64,000 nucleotides of DNA from Mesostigma viride (taxonomy: Eukaryota > Streptophyta > Mesostigmatophyceae > Mesostigmatales > Mesostigmataceae): positions 1-64,000 of the forward strand of contig RPFO01001284.1 of the NCBI GenBank assembly GCA_009746045.1, given 5' to 3'. The notes under the pieces are model-generated. The model ran no database searches, was not told the origin of the DNA, and saw only the letters and a program-made list of their open reading frames with translations. Positions 38,196-50,227 of this stretch are shown piece after piece; the first letter of the stretch is position 1, and every line of letters starts with the position of its first letter. A program made the position numbers and the translations under genes.

Positions 38196-39297
38196 ATGAC
38201 CTCAGTGACAGCCCCAGAGCGGAATTTCATAGCAAAGCTCAAGCAAGAAGCCAGGGAGGGATGCACCCCAAAGGAGGCCGCAACTGCGGTCCAGAAGATC
38301 CTAGGGGAGGGGCATTGGCTAGAGCGGATCCAGAAGCTCAATCCGGGGCGTGCCAAGAACGTCATGGACGTGTTGGAGAAAAGGGGGTTTGTCAGCGACT
38401 GGGATGGGGAGGAGGCCCTGGCCGATGTGCTAGCAGCGCAACTGGGGGAGGCTATTGCAGAGCCGGATCCACCAGTGTCAGCAGGTGGGGTGGGAGCTGG
38501 GGGTGTTCCCCCTTCGGCAGGTGGAAGCGGAGGGGCGGGGCATGGTGGACCGGGCGCTGGCGAGGAGGATGGCGCCCTGGGGCGATCGACCAGGATGTGG
38601 CGGACCTAGACCGGAACATAGGTCGGCTGCTGGGGACCGAGACGGGCTATGCAACGCCAGCGGGAGGGCTTCCATCCCGCCGGGCAACGCCCGCACTGGC
38701 GGAGATATTGGCGACCTGATATCGGCCATGTCGAAGCTGCTGGACCAGGCAAAGACTCCAGCAACTGCAAGCCCAGCCGCAGCGGCGACTGCTGGCAGGC
38801 TGGCGCGCACGAAGGGGGTGGCGCTGAGCGGGCATGCAGTGCCGGTCCTGGTGAGCAACATGCTGGAGGCGGTGCTGCCGGGGATGCTGGACTACGCAGA
38901 GAGCGTGGGGGGGAAGTCCATCCGTGCATCGTTAATGCTGACGATGCACGGCAGCTCAGCCAGCGGGGAGAGGAGGATGCTGCTCCTGCAGATGGCAGGA
39001 ATTCTGGACACGATGGTGACAGAATTTGGCTACTGGGCCACGCCACGCTCCGAAGTAATTCTGGAGCTGGCAGCAGCCGAGTACCTGGCAAAGCTGATCA
39101 CGGCATGCCAGCTGGTGGATGTGGGGTCGACGGGTTGGAAGGGGACTCCGTCGGCAATGCTGCCATTCCAGGAGGGTGGAGCAATGCTGGCGTCTCCGGC
39201 GGTGCGGGCGGCGATGAGCATGGGGAAGCTGCAGCACAAGCTGGAGCAGGGTCCCGGCAAGAAGGGGCAGGGCGGCCCGTCCAACAACAACAAGTGA
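38196..39297 (+). CDS. Gag-like ORF1 of element 1, frameshifted
   Basis: Starts at ATG 38196 (MTSVTAPERNFIAKLKQEA). The sense moves to another frame after ~38460-38600, within GC-rich sequence. It continues with ISAMSKLLDQAKTPA and VLVSNMLEAVLPGMLDYAE, ending in KLQHKLEQGPGKKGQGG. About 360 residues if joined. The last third resembles that of the element-2 gag (ASPAVRAAMSMGKLQ versus SNPAMKMALQSATMMEKL). It presumably forms the particle or binds RNA. Confidence 0.6.
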
Positions 39298-39324
39298 GGG
39301 AGCGGTGCCTTCTTCCACTACCTC

Positions 39325-42300
39325 TTCCAGCACCCCTGCCACCTCGTGACTGGTGGCAGCAGGTACGCTCAGGCCGTAGGCGCGATAGGATGAGTCGGGC
39401 TTTTAATGCTCGCACACTAGCCTGTCAGACGGTTAGGGCGTTAAACTGGATGGGGGGGGGGGCGAGACCCGCCTGCTGTAGATTCAGCCCGTGTGCCCGG
39501 GCCTCTGCAGCAGGCGGCCCTAGATGGGATCGATGATGCTTGCAGGTCCTTTGTCCGCCGGAACGGTGGTTCCGTAGCGGCAATGGCAGGATCTGTAGTG
39601 GATGGGGGTGAATATGCTGAAGGAGCCCCTTACGAACCGTTAGTGGCCGCACGCTTGGCTTGCCTGGTCCGGGGGAAGGTGGCCAAGTGGATGTGCTGAA
39701 CTTACTACCCCCCTCTTGGGGAGCAATTTTGAATGATGAGAGTAGGATGGTACGGACGCTGAGCCCAGCAGAGCGGATCTTGCAGAAGTCGATGCGGATC
39801 TCGCGGGGGTGTAGCATGGAGGAGTTCGCGCGGGTTTGCACGGTGTGTGTGGAGAGGGGGATTTTGGGTGGATTTTTTGAGGAGGAGCCGCCTATGGTGA
39901 ACGGTACTTTTGGGGTCGGAAAGCCCGACGGCCGTATACGGCTGATTGTGGACAACCGGCGTGGCAACATGCCACTACCAGATCCTATGCCCGCTTTTTT
40001 ACCACACCTTGGCGTGATTTGCGATTTGCCCACGCGCGCTGGGGAGGATGTTTTTGGGGGCGTATCAGATTTGGATTCGTACTACAACAGACTCCGCCTG
40101 CCAGTTTGGATGCGGCGGTACTGTGCGTGGATGCCGGTGTGGTCGGATCTGGTGGGCCTGAGTGGGGCTCGTCGGAAGGTGTGGCCGTGGATGTTGTGCT
40201 GGCCAATGGGCAACAAGCTGGCCGTCGCCGTGGCCCAGTGTGTGCATCAGTCTGTGTTGTACCGCTGTGGCCCCAAGCCGCCGTTGGAGGCTAGTCGTGG
40301 GCTGAGCATCAACATGTCCGCGCTGATCCTGGTGGCGGAGGCCAACGAGGCGGGGGAGACCGTCCGGCTGAGGCTGGAGGAGGACCCTGCTGCGCCCTTG
40401 GCGCCCTCGCCGTGCTTCGAATCTCGGCAGGATCTGGAAGGTATGCATGCTGTGACGATCGATGACCTCCATTTCACCCACTGTGCGTCGGTGGATGGGG
40501 TGAATCAGCAGCTAGATCGTGTTCAGGCTGCCTACGCCGCTGTTGGGCTGGTGCAGAAGTCTGACAAGGTGGTACGGGCGACAGCAGAGCAGACTGGTGT
40601 GCAGGCGGTGGGTCATTCACCAAAGAGATGGTGACGTGGTGCCTGTTCCTGAGCGTGTGGTGGCAGTTATCGCTGCTACTCATAGAATCTTAGATCGCGG
40701 GTTTACATACTACCGCGAACTTAGTTCTGTGCTTGGGAAGTGGGTGTGGATGCATCTGCTGTGCCGCCCCATGCTTTCGGTGTGGTCTGAGACGTACCGG
40801 CTGCTAGCAGCCATGAATGCCTCCCTGCCTGGGCGCCGCTGGCGCCTCCCTGCGGGGGCCCGCCAGGAGCTTCAGGCGGCGATCGACCTGGCCCCCTTTT
40901 TGAGGGCGGCCAGGGCCCGGCCCCTTTCTGACCGGGTCGTCGCAAGTGATGCGAGCGGCTCCGGCGGTGGGGTGGTCTACAGGGACCTGCCTGGGGCCGA
41001 TTGTGCCCGGCTGGCGACCCGGCGCGAAGCGCGGGGGTGGCGGACGACAGCTTTAACGTCTGGGGAGGACTGGGACCTGGAGCGCATGGAGGAGGGGGAC
41101 TACAGCCTGCTGGATAGTGGCCACTGGCGTACGGCACTGTCCTACCGGTGGCGGGGGCAGCCTAACCACATCAACGTCAAGGAGGCGATTGCTGCGACAC
41201 AGGGGGTCGAGTGGTCGTGCCGGACCAAGGCGTGTCGAGGTAAGCGAGTCGTCCGGCTCGTAGACTCCAGTGCTGTGGTGGGGGCGTTTGTCAGAGGGCG
41301 GTCGTCTTCCTACCGCCTCAACCAGCTGGTTCGGCGCTACTGCGCTCTGTCACTGGCTGGCGACATGCAGAGCCACTGGGTCTGGGTGGCTACCGACCAC
41401 AACCCAGCTGACAAGGCCAGTCGGCGTGGCGCTTGGATTCCTGACTTGACCCGGTGTGGTGACGTGCATCCCAACCCTGGGCCTGAGGGGGCGCGACGCC
41501 CTCGGGACTTGGCACTTTTGGAGGGCACAGTCAACCCTGTGTCTACCTTGCCAGCGTACCGGCGTGCGGCGGCTGTCTACGTGGCGTGGGCGCCACCTGG
41601 CCCTGTCGACCCAGCTGACGCGGAAGCCATTTTCTGTGAGTGGATTTCTGCTGTCTACCATGCCAGAGGCGGGCGGGGGCGTACCTTATGCCAGCATGCC
41701 AAGGCCTGTCTGCACCTGTACTACCCCGACATTGTTCGGAATTGGGTACTGGCGGACCGCCTGCTAGCAGGTTGGCAGCGGCTTGTTCCGGCTGTCAGCC
41801 CTCCGCCTATGCCCTGGCGCCTTTGCTATTTCACTGCCCTGTTGCTAGTTTCACGTCGACAGGTGCATTTGAGTGCGTTGATTATTATTGCTTTCCAGCA
41901 GTATTTACGCATTAGCGAGGCGCTAGGGCTGCGGGTTCGGGATGTGGCTCATCCCGGCCACCCCCTTCTCGAGCCAGGGCCCATGGTCGGTGCCCTTGTG
42001 CTGCGCAACCCCAAAACTGCGCAGGGGGCGGCCCAGCACGTCCTCGTCCGGGATCCACTTTCTTTGTGGCTCCTGCGACGTCTGACGGCTGGCCAGCCCC
42101 CGGATGCACTCCTCTTTCGGGCTTAACGTACAGCCAGGCTAGGCAGCAGTGGGAGGCTGTGCAGGCCCGCATGGGCATCCCAGGGATGTTTTCTTTTCAC
42201 AGCCTCCGGCATGGGGGGGCGACGCACGACGCCATCGCTGGCGAGTCGCCGGAGGCCATCCAGCTGCGCGGCCGGTGGGCTTCGGCCCTCTCGGTCACGC

Positions 42301-42419
42301 GCTACATTGGCCTCCACCGCAGCCTCCTGGGGCGCGACATCCCACCCGCCCTCTGGGCTCAGGCCCTGGGTTTTGACCCAGCGGCTTTCCGGCGCCACTT
42401 CGGTGGCGTCGAGTTTTGA
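39325..42419 (+). CDS. RT/RNase H/tyrosine recombinase of element 1, several frameshifts
   Basis: The sense begins near 39325 (WWQQVRSGRRRDR) and changes frame at a G10 run (~39452-39461), near 39700, near 40590 and near 42115. Parts in order: an N-terminal region; RT with KPDGRIRLIVDNRRGNM, VSDLDSYYNRL and the catalytic TIDDLHF; RNase H (VVASDASGSGGG ... INVKEAIAATQGVEWSC ... VDSSAVVGAFV). A GDVHPNPGP motif (41459-41485) is followed by the recombinase. The recombinase shows Arg in RISEALGLRVRDV, HSLRHGG (His-x2-Arg) and a terminal Tyr in VTRYIGLH. All parts are recognisable, but the copy could not make a full product as read. Confidence 0.8.
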
Positions 42420-42618
42420 CGTCCTCCTGTTTTTATCTCTCGTCTTTTAGCTATCAACTGACCTCACCCTTGTGTGGGAGGTCAGGGGGGAAATGGTTTA
42501 ACTAACCCGAGGGTGAACCTGGGTTGGGACAAAGTACCCCCATAGCTAGGTAGTTTAAGTTTTCTTTTTTGCATGTCCTACGTATTTTCGGCTGTTAGCC
42601 ATGTAAGGATCGAGATGT
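42420..42618. other. 3' non-coding stretch of element 1
   Basis: Between the recombinase stop and B1. No gene; contains AACCCGAGGGTGAACCTGGG. Confidence 0.5.
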
Positions 42619-43249
42619 GGGTAGAGCAGGGGCACAGCTGCTGTGGGCTGGCCCTGCACATTCACATAGTGTGCTCACCCTAGCATATACAGATGGCCGT
42701 GTTGCCATCTGGTAGACATGTCTGTGTTATTCCACCGTATAGAGCTAGCACACATATTGTAATAAATTTGATGTTTTGTGGTGATGCATGCAAAGCAAGG
42801 CAAGGCCAGAAATGGATTTGGTGAGCTATGCTCATTTTATCTATGACTAACCTGCTGAGCGGAGAATGCAACGCCGTATAGCACCAAAAGAAAAAATAAT
42901 TTTAGAAAAAATATTTTTTGTGCTGGCACCCGTACCCCAGCCACCCAGGTAGGGGTTGGCTGGAGAGGTGGTTGCTATAAAAGGTGGGCTTCCATTCTAG
43001 CTAGGGAAGCAGGTTGTTTCTTTTGCCTCCCACCCACCCACCCTGGCAAAAGGGGTAGAGCAGGGGCACAGCTGCTGTGGGCTGGCCCTGCACATTCACA
43101 TAGTGTGCTCACCCTAGCATACAGATGGCCGTGTTGCCATCTGGTAGACATGTCTGTGTTATTCCACCGTATAGAGCTAGCACACATATTGTAATAAATT
43201 TGATGTTTTGTGGTGATGCATGCAAAGCAAGGCAAGGCCAGAAATGGAT
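42619..43249 (+). repeat. B1-A2-B2 terminal block of element 1
   Basis: B1 42619-42817, A2 42818-43028, short spacer (CACCCACCCACC, ~25 bases), B2 43053-43249. B repeats end ...CCAGAAATGGAT. AATAAATTTG within B is a possible polyadenylation signal. Confidence 0.85.
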
Positions 43250-43346
43250 AGGAAAATATTTTTGTAGCTTATTATTATATTATTGTAGCTTATTGTTACC
43301 GAAATGCCGAGGACGCCTGAAACCAGCGCCCGTTGGTAAATACACA

Positions 43347-43710
43347 TCCGGCTCAAGATTCTGCACGAGGAAGCATATAAGAAAACACAGCAGCATGCAC
43401 GGAAAAGAGGCGTAGTCGAAAGGGACGCTAATCGTCCCACTATCCAGCCCTATTGAACCGTCAATCCTAGCTAACGTAATCAAACAACATACCAAGGAAA
43501 CGCGTGTATACACAGGAAGAAAAGGAGCTAGCTTACGGTTCTGCACGAGAAATCATCTAAAGAAACGTAGCAGCAAGCACGGAAAAGAGGTGGAGTCTAA
43601 CGAGACGCTAACCGTCTCCCTAACCAGCACAATTGAACCGGCTAACCCACTATCTAACGTCAAACAGCACCCAGCAAGGAAATGCACACACAGAGGGAAA
43701 AGGAAAAGGA
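43347..43710. repeat. Two-copy ~182-bp imperfect tandem repeat
   Basis: Copies begin near 43347 and 43529. Shared blocks include TTCTGCACGAG, GCACGGAAAAGAGG, GAGACGCTAA-like and TTGAACCG, with many substitutions between copies. No gene. Confidence 0.5.
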
Positions 43711-45600
43711 ACTAGCTACGTGAGGAGTTCATCCGCTGTGAGCAGGTCTAACTTCTAGGCAGGGCGTGTCCCGAATCGGGCAGCACTACCCCCCTAGCTT
43801 GCAGGCGACCCGCCCATTACGTGCATGTCAAGAGGTTGTCTTCTTCTGTACCCTGGCCGCGGAAGGCCTCTGGCGTATAAGGTGACCGTTGCAAGGGAAT
43901 ATCGTCGCGTCCACCTAAACTACCTCCGATACCATTGTTACGCCCTGGCTCCTCTCTATCCCAAACGCCTAGCCTGACTTCACCTAAACTAGTGAGGGAC
44001 CTAGTGATGAGGAGCTGTGTTGTGGAAAGACCTGGGACGTGACGACTCTGTTCTCAATGCATCTATTATAATACGCCATACACCGAATAAAACCAGGGTA
44101 CTACGAAGGAAACAATACTACACTGCCATGACCCTAGCTAATATGTGTTAATTCATAACACACGCCGGGTGCAATTCACGAAGGGCAACTGCTGCATAAA
44201 TGATCGCCGACCTTCGTGTATGCTCGGGCCGACATCGACCCTTGCCTACAGGACCAACGCATGTCCACAAGGTTCACACGGAGGATAAAAGGACCACTAC
44301 TAAAGTACGCAGCGCGGCGCGACTGCACCGAACCACCATACTGTACAATTGCCACGTCACAAGGCCCAGTACCGACCGGCCAAAAGGTCCTAACTACACG
44401 TAAGCCTAGGAAAGTCAGCGAACTGTTCCTGAATGGCTGAGGCAACAAAGGACCTAATTTACGTCCGTAACAACAACAAAAGTTACGCGACGTAACAGTT
44501 AGTTATTTCGTTCCTAGCACAGTTGACCATCAATGACGGCCAGGACATGCTTGCGGCTACGTTCGTGGGGTGGGCGTGGTAGCTCCTGCAAACAAGGTAA
44601 TCTGCGGTTTCGACCAGGTACGTTTTAGCCTTTTATCGTGTCTCAGTGACCGCGTATGTGTCATATATTGTTTCGATACCAGTCTCGGGGCTATAATCGA
44701 GGCTTTATGACTGTCTTTTTGTTGTTTTATTGCTTCTGTGCATAGGCTTGTGATGGTTGGGTACAGTAATGTTACCTCGGCCAGATTATGATAGATAGTG
44801 TGGACTAATGTTACCTCGGCCAGATTTTGGACGAGGTTTGACTGCTTTTAGCGTATGCTACAACATGAATGTCGGTATAACGACAGATATCGTTTGTAAT
44901 AATGTTCAGTGTGATGATACGATGCTTTCCGTTACAACTCAGGGCGAGTGTTTTTCTGCCCAGTTCTAGGCATGCATGCTGGCCAAGTCCGCCTTCTTTT
45001 TGTGTGTTTACTGTGTGTTAGAGACATAGAGATGCCTGGGATCTGCTTGCATTGAAGCATCAGCACGTTGCTAATTTTGTTTCTTTCGTTTTTCCTTGTA
45101 TTTTGAAGTTGTTTGTAGCGTATAGGGTACGTTGGCAATAAGCTCCTTGCATGTGCCTTCTACGCGTGCTTTATGCTCAATGACACTAGATTTACAGTAT
45201 TAAATAGCATGAGCTGCTGTTTTATATGCTGGAAATGTGTTGGAGGATGCATGTGTGGCCAGCTATGATGTTTTACGCCACATTGGGATAGGAAACCAAA
45301 ACGGTAGTGCTAGCCACCCCCAAAAAAATACTCAGTCCGAATGAGCTACTTTGGGCTTTTTGCTAGCTAGCTTGTGCAGTTCTGTGGCATGTCATGTTGT
45401 GAATGCATTGATGGCATGCCTGTGATATAAAGTAACTGCCTTTGAAATTCCAGGGCCTATATATTGTATAAGTGGTTCATATTGCATGATGTATGTCTCA
45501 AACCCCATTTTTCCGTACCCCCCTGGGGTTGGTGCTATTTATAGCACCCAAAAGTCATAGATATGGGACCGGTGACATGTCCCCCAAGAAATTCAACATA
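43711..45600. other. Non-coding DNA, no gene seen
   Basis: No frame with protein-like composition. There is a short duplication TGTTACCTCGGCCAGATT at ~44770 and ~44808. Possibly decayed transposon sequence; nothing can be assigned. Confidence 0.5.
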
Positions 45601-45704
45601 ATGCATGCTTGGTACCAAGGGGTGGCCAGAAATTGTTTTTCGGCCATACACAACAAATGGGCAAAGATGTGCAACTCAGTCCGTTTTTTAGGACTGAGTT
45701 GCTA

Positions 45705-45891
45705 CGGTTTAACCGTCAAGGAGGCGCGCGTGGCTGCCCAGGGTCTGGAGTGGTCGTGTCGCCCCCTTGCCGTCCGCAGGACGCGCGTGGTTCGGATGGT
45801 GGACTCCAGCGCGGTCCTCGGCTGCATGGTCAAGGGCCGGTCCTCTTCTTACCGGCTCAACCAAGTGGCCCGGCGCGTGGCGGCCCTGTGA
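45705..45891 (+). pseudogene. Orphan RNase H fragment of a third PAT/Ngaro-like element
   Basis: About 62 residues (VKEARVAAQGLEWSC ... VVRMVDSSAVLGCMV ... SSSYRLNQVARRVAAL) match the RNase H of elements 1 and 2 but are identical to neither. The match stops at TGA 45889-45891, and the TTG tract begins 10 bases later. No flanking repeats of such an element are seen. Confidence 0.7.
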
Positions 45892-45900
45892 CAGTTGTCG

Positions 45901-46458
<558 letters not shown>

Positions 46459-48120
46459 CCCACGCCGCACATGGGCAGCAGAGATTTGGATGCAGGACAC
46501 TGTTGAAACAGCATGCCATCACAAACATACAACAAAGAAACAAAGGTACTCAGCGGGTTCGACATGTACGGTTGCATTATCATTGCTACAACAGCTTGGT
46601 GTGTCCTAGCAAACCATGTTCCGCCAACTAGAGTAGCCGAGCGGCAGGTTTGGGGGGAAGAAACAAGAAGGTGCAATGAACTCACTGAACTCCTAGCGCC
46701 GGATTATTAACTGTGCCTACTACGAATAGTTGTCACCTACTACAAACTACCGGTCGACCTATAAGCACCGTTTCCCCGCCCCGGCAACTGTATATGGCCT
46801 GCCGGCGCGCCAACCCCGCCCCGCCAACTTTCCCGCCCTGCCAGCCCCGGCAGCTCCCCGGCGGGGATCCCCGGCGGGGCCGCCAGTAAAATGAGCACTG
46901 GTGCGCTCTGTCAGCCAAAAGGCTGCGCCGGATCGAAAACGGCAACTTTGGGAGTGTGCAGTACGAGCTACGTTCAATGGTTGTACGACACGTGACACTT
47001 TTTTAAACATCTCTTAGTTGAAGCTCTTAGTAAGCGATAATATTATTATACTATTCTCCAAGTAGGAGGAGTTCAATGATGATTAAACATTTTTTTACTG
47101 CAGTGCTCCGGCTTCAGGCTGCAATGATGGTAATTGTTGGTGCAATCCTGGTGCAATGGTGGTTTGCAACTTGCAAGAATGACGTCAAGCCGGCGGAAAT
47201 TTGATGCCTATTGCACGCCTGACGCCAGGTCCGGTGTCAGAATCAACAACAACAACCCGTGACGCCTGCCTGAAAGTTGATACGTCTTCCTAGAGTCAAC
47301 GAATCAACCAATACTTGCTAAGTTCTCAGCATACTTAAGTTGTACAGTAAGTACAGCAGGGCGCTGTACAGTAAGTACAACGGACTCCTGCACTTAAAAT
47401 CAAACGCCGGACCGTCGGAGCTAGCGGGATCACCAGAGCGCACTCCTAAAACCAGGCGCCGGACCGGCGGGAAGAGTTCACTCCTGAAACTTTTCCTTCG
47501 CGCCGCCCTAAAAATTTCGACAGGTTGTGCACTCCGCCGCCAAAATTCTGCCGCCGGACACAGTTTTCCCCGTTTTGGGTGCTCGCTCCACGTCCCGAGG
47601 TGCCGCGCCGGACACACGACGGAGTGTGCTGTTTTGGCTGGATGTCCCCCCTCCTCTGCAAATCAGGACTGAGCACCACAATATGCATGTACTGCCCAAT
47701 ATGGCTTGCGCTCGGCCCGCCGGCCCGGCGCGTAGGTACAGCAGGCTCCATGCTGCAGTGGCTGGGCTGGCAATTACATGGCCGGACCCTGACCGGACAT
47801 TAGTTTTGCGAAGATCAGCACCAGCTACCACAAGAGCTACTGACCGCAAGACTCCACAAGATCTGGTCGCTCCTCCCGTCCATACTGGACGACGACCGAT
47901 ATCTGTCTAGTAAAACTCGGAAGTCCTTTCGGCCAGCCACTTGGACGACGACTGTAACTCGGAACTCCTTCCTTTCCCCCAACTGGACGACGGAACCCAT
48001 TTTGGGCGGACCAACAGGCACCGGCCTTCCCGTCCAAACGTGGGACGACGGGGACGACACCGGAACGAGCAAAATGGCTGATGGGGCACCCCTCCTCCCA
48101 TTCGTTGTAGGGTCAGAGCT
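46459..48120. other. Non-coding DNA, no gene seen
   Basis: Includes a GC-rich patch of CCCGCC/CCGGCG steps at 46790-46890, and a stretch at ~47900-48000 with repeats around GGACGACGAC and AACTCGGAA. The open frames are low-complexity and have no recognisable domains. Confidence 0.5.
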
Positions 48121-48129
48121 TCACTAGGA

Positions 48130-48440
48130 ACTCGGCTGAGAATTTATTGAGATTTTTTGAGAATTGCCTGAGAATGGCCTGAGAATAACTGAGAATATCT
48201 GAGAATTGCTGAGAATATGCTGAGAATATCTGAGAATTGGCTGAGAATAGCTGAGAATAGCTGAGAATAATCTGAGAATAAGGGGTGAGAATGGCCTGAG
48301 AATAAAGGGACTTGGGGATCGAGAATAGTGCACAGGCTGAGAATATTGAGAAAACTGAGAATATTGGGAAACTGAGAATATTGAGAAAACTGAGAATATT
48401 GAGAAAACTGAGAATATCAAGGGACTGAGAATACTGAGAA
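48130..48440. repeat. TGAGAAT-rich simple repeat
   Basis: Irregular 9-14 base repeats of CTGAGAATA, CTGAGAATTG and ATTGAGAAAA over ~310 bases. Confidence 0.75.
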
Positions 48441-48736
48441 AATGCAAACCATAGACCTTATGCTAGCAGCGGCAATCTGGCAGCATAAGAATCAGCATTG
48501 TTGCAAACAATGCTAGGAGGACAAATTCTTTTATTATCAAAATAGTATGCCATATTGATGATGACAAATATTCACTGCATTTGCTGACCACCCCGCATTT
48601 GCTAGCTGGGCCCATGTATGTAATGGCCTCCCATTTCCCATCGGACCATGGTATGTATCAAGGAGACAACCAGCGCAGGCCAGAAATCGGGAGAATCCGG
48701 ACCATGGTAGCTCGAGCCTGCAGTTATCTATATGTA

Positions 48737-48894
48737 TGATTGCCATATGTAGAATGCCAAACAACACAGCAATGTTTCCAATGCAGCAGATTCATGGGAC
48801 GAGAAATTCAGCATCCATGCTGAATTTCTCATCCAATGAATCTGCTACATTGGAAACATGGCTGTGTTTTTTGGCATTCTACACGTGCCAATCC
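48737..48894. repeat. Near-perfect ~158-bp palindrome
   Basis: Arms 48737-48815 and 48816-48894 are inverted copies with few mismatches (for example TGTAGAATGCCAAA versus its complement). The centre is GCATCCATGC, leaving almost no loop. Confidence 0.75.
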
Positions 48895-49471
48895 ACCCTG
48901 GCATGCAGCGCCCCGGCAACCCATGGCAGTTATCCGAAATGCGACTACGAGTCCTTGCTCCAGGTGCGTTGGCGCTTCACTGGTGTGCCGCTTTTCTGCT
49001 CCACAAACATATACGAAAATCAGGGAAATACAAGGGATGAAAATCATACAGTTCATACATTAGAAAGCAAGCAGTAGCAGCAACAGCCGTAACTTTAAAA
49101 ATCAAGAGATGTTCCAATGATACGTTATGAATGGGTGACATGGCTGTGAACAGCCTACGCAAAAATTCATGATATGCATGCAAAATACACGGCATGGGCA
49201 AACATATCTTGAGCTCCTTACTCGTCAATGATTCCCACTTTGTTGGCATCCCGAGCTTCTGCACCACAAAAAAATCACATCCAGAAGGCTAGCATGAAGA
49301 AACGAGGAGCTAACCTATGTACCTGTGCACAAAACCCCTACCTTGCTTCCTTGACAATTCCTTGCCTACATAAATGTGGTGGGGTGGCATGCATAAATGG
49401 ATGTGGTGGGGTGCCCCAATGAAAAATAATACCCATTCACTTCCCCACTGAAAAGTAAGGAACAATAACCT
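48895..49471. other. Non-coding DNA, no gene seen
   Basis: No protein-like frame. Small direct duplication around TGGTGGGGTG at ~49378-49412. Confidence 0.45.
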
Positions 49472-50151
49472 TTCTATTAACCGTGGAACTCCAAGGTAAC
49501 CAGACTCTTTATTAAAACAATAAGTAGAGCACATCGGGAAGTGGCCCTCAACTGGCCATCCTTACCCATGGGAACACTTTATGTCCAAAAAGGCTAGCCT
49601 TACCCCCAAACAGGCAACACACAGGGAGGGCGGGTGGGAAAACAAAAGAGACCGCCATGAGCTAGGTGAGCAAGCTTTTATCGTGTTTCAAGGCCAACGG
49701 CTCTCTACCAACGGCCAGATCCGGCAACGGCCTCTAAACAGTTTTAGCCGTCAAGTTTTACTTCAGATATTGCCTGTTGCAAACCCGTCCGCAATCACAG
49801 ATCTGCTAGGAGAACCTAGACGCAAAAATCCGTCGTCAAGGTACTCAGCACACCGTCAAGGTATGGGCCGCAACAATTAGGCCATATCATCCGTAATACT
49901 CGTACACTAGAAGCCTAATCAACCTTATTACGATCACATCACCCAGCTCTATTTCACCTAGCATCAGCGGCTCCCCTTCCGTATCACTATAAAGAAACTA
50001 TGTTCAGAGAACCCCGATTCTATTAACCGTGGAACTCCAGGGTAACCAGACTCTTTATTAAAACAATAAGTAGAGCACATCGGGAAGTGGCCCTCAACTG
50101 GCCATCCTTACCCATGGGAACACTTTATGTCCAAAAAGGCTAGCCTTACCC
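49472..50151 (-). repeat. B2-A2-B1 block of element 2
   Basis: B2 49472-49605, A2 49639-50014, B1 50018-50151 (in plus-strand order). B carries TTCTATTAACCGTGGAACTC at one end; A ends GTTCAGAGAACCC. Confidence 0.85.
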
Positions 50152-50227
50152 TTACATCCCTCCCTGGCGACCCAAGCCAGGGGCAAAACAAAAACCGGTG
50201 GACGCATAAGACAAGAATGAAGGGAAC

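Larger units (their letters stand above)
37921..43249 (+). mobile_element. PAT/Ngaro-type tyrosine-recombinase retrotransposon 1
   Basis: Split direct repeats in the order A1 (37921-38127), ORFs, B1 (42619-42817), A2 (42818-43028), B2 (43053-43249). A1 and A2 match over ~205 bases, B1 and B2 over ~197. This A-ORFs-B-A-B plan is diagnostic of PAT, Ngaro and Kangaroo-like elements. They integrate by a tyrosine recombinase through a circular intermediate and leave no target duplication. Gag, RT/RNase H and recombinase are all present, though the frames carry several indels. Confidence 0.88.

Noticed and set aside
47318-48101. Several 60-127 residue frames
   Set aside because: Arg/Pro/Ser-rich, mutually overlapping on both strands, with no motif; typical of GC-rich non-coding DNA.
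48748-48883. microRNA precursor
   Set aside because: The loop is only about two bases and the stem too long and regular for a typical precursor; kept as a palindrome only.
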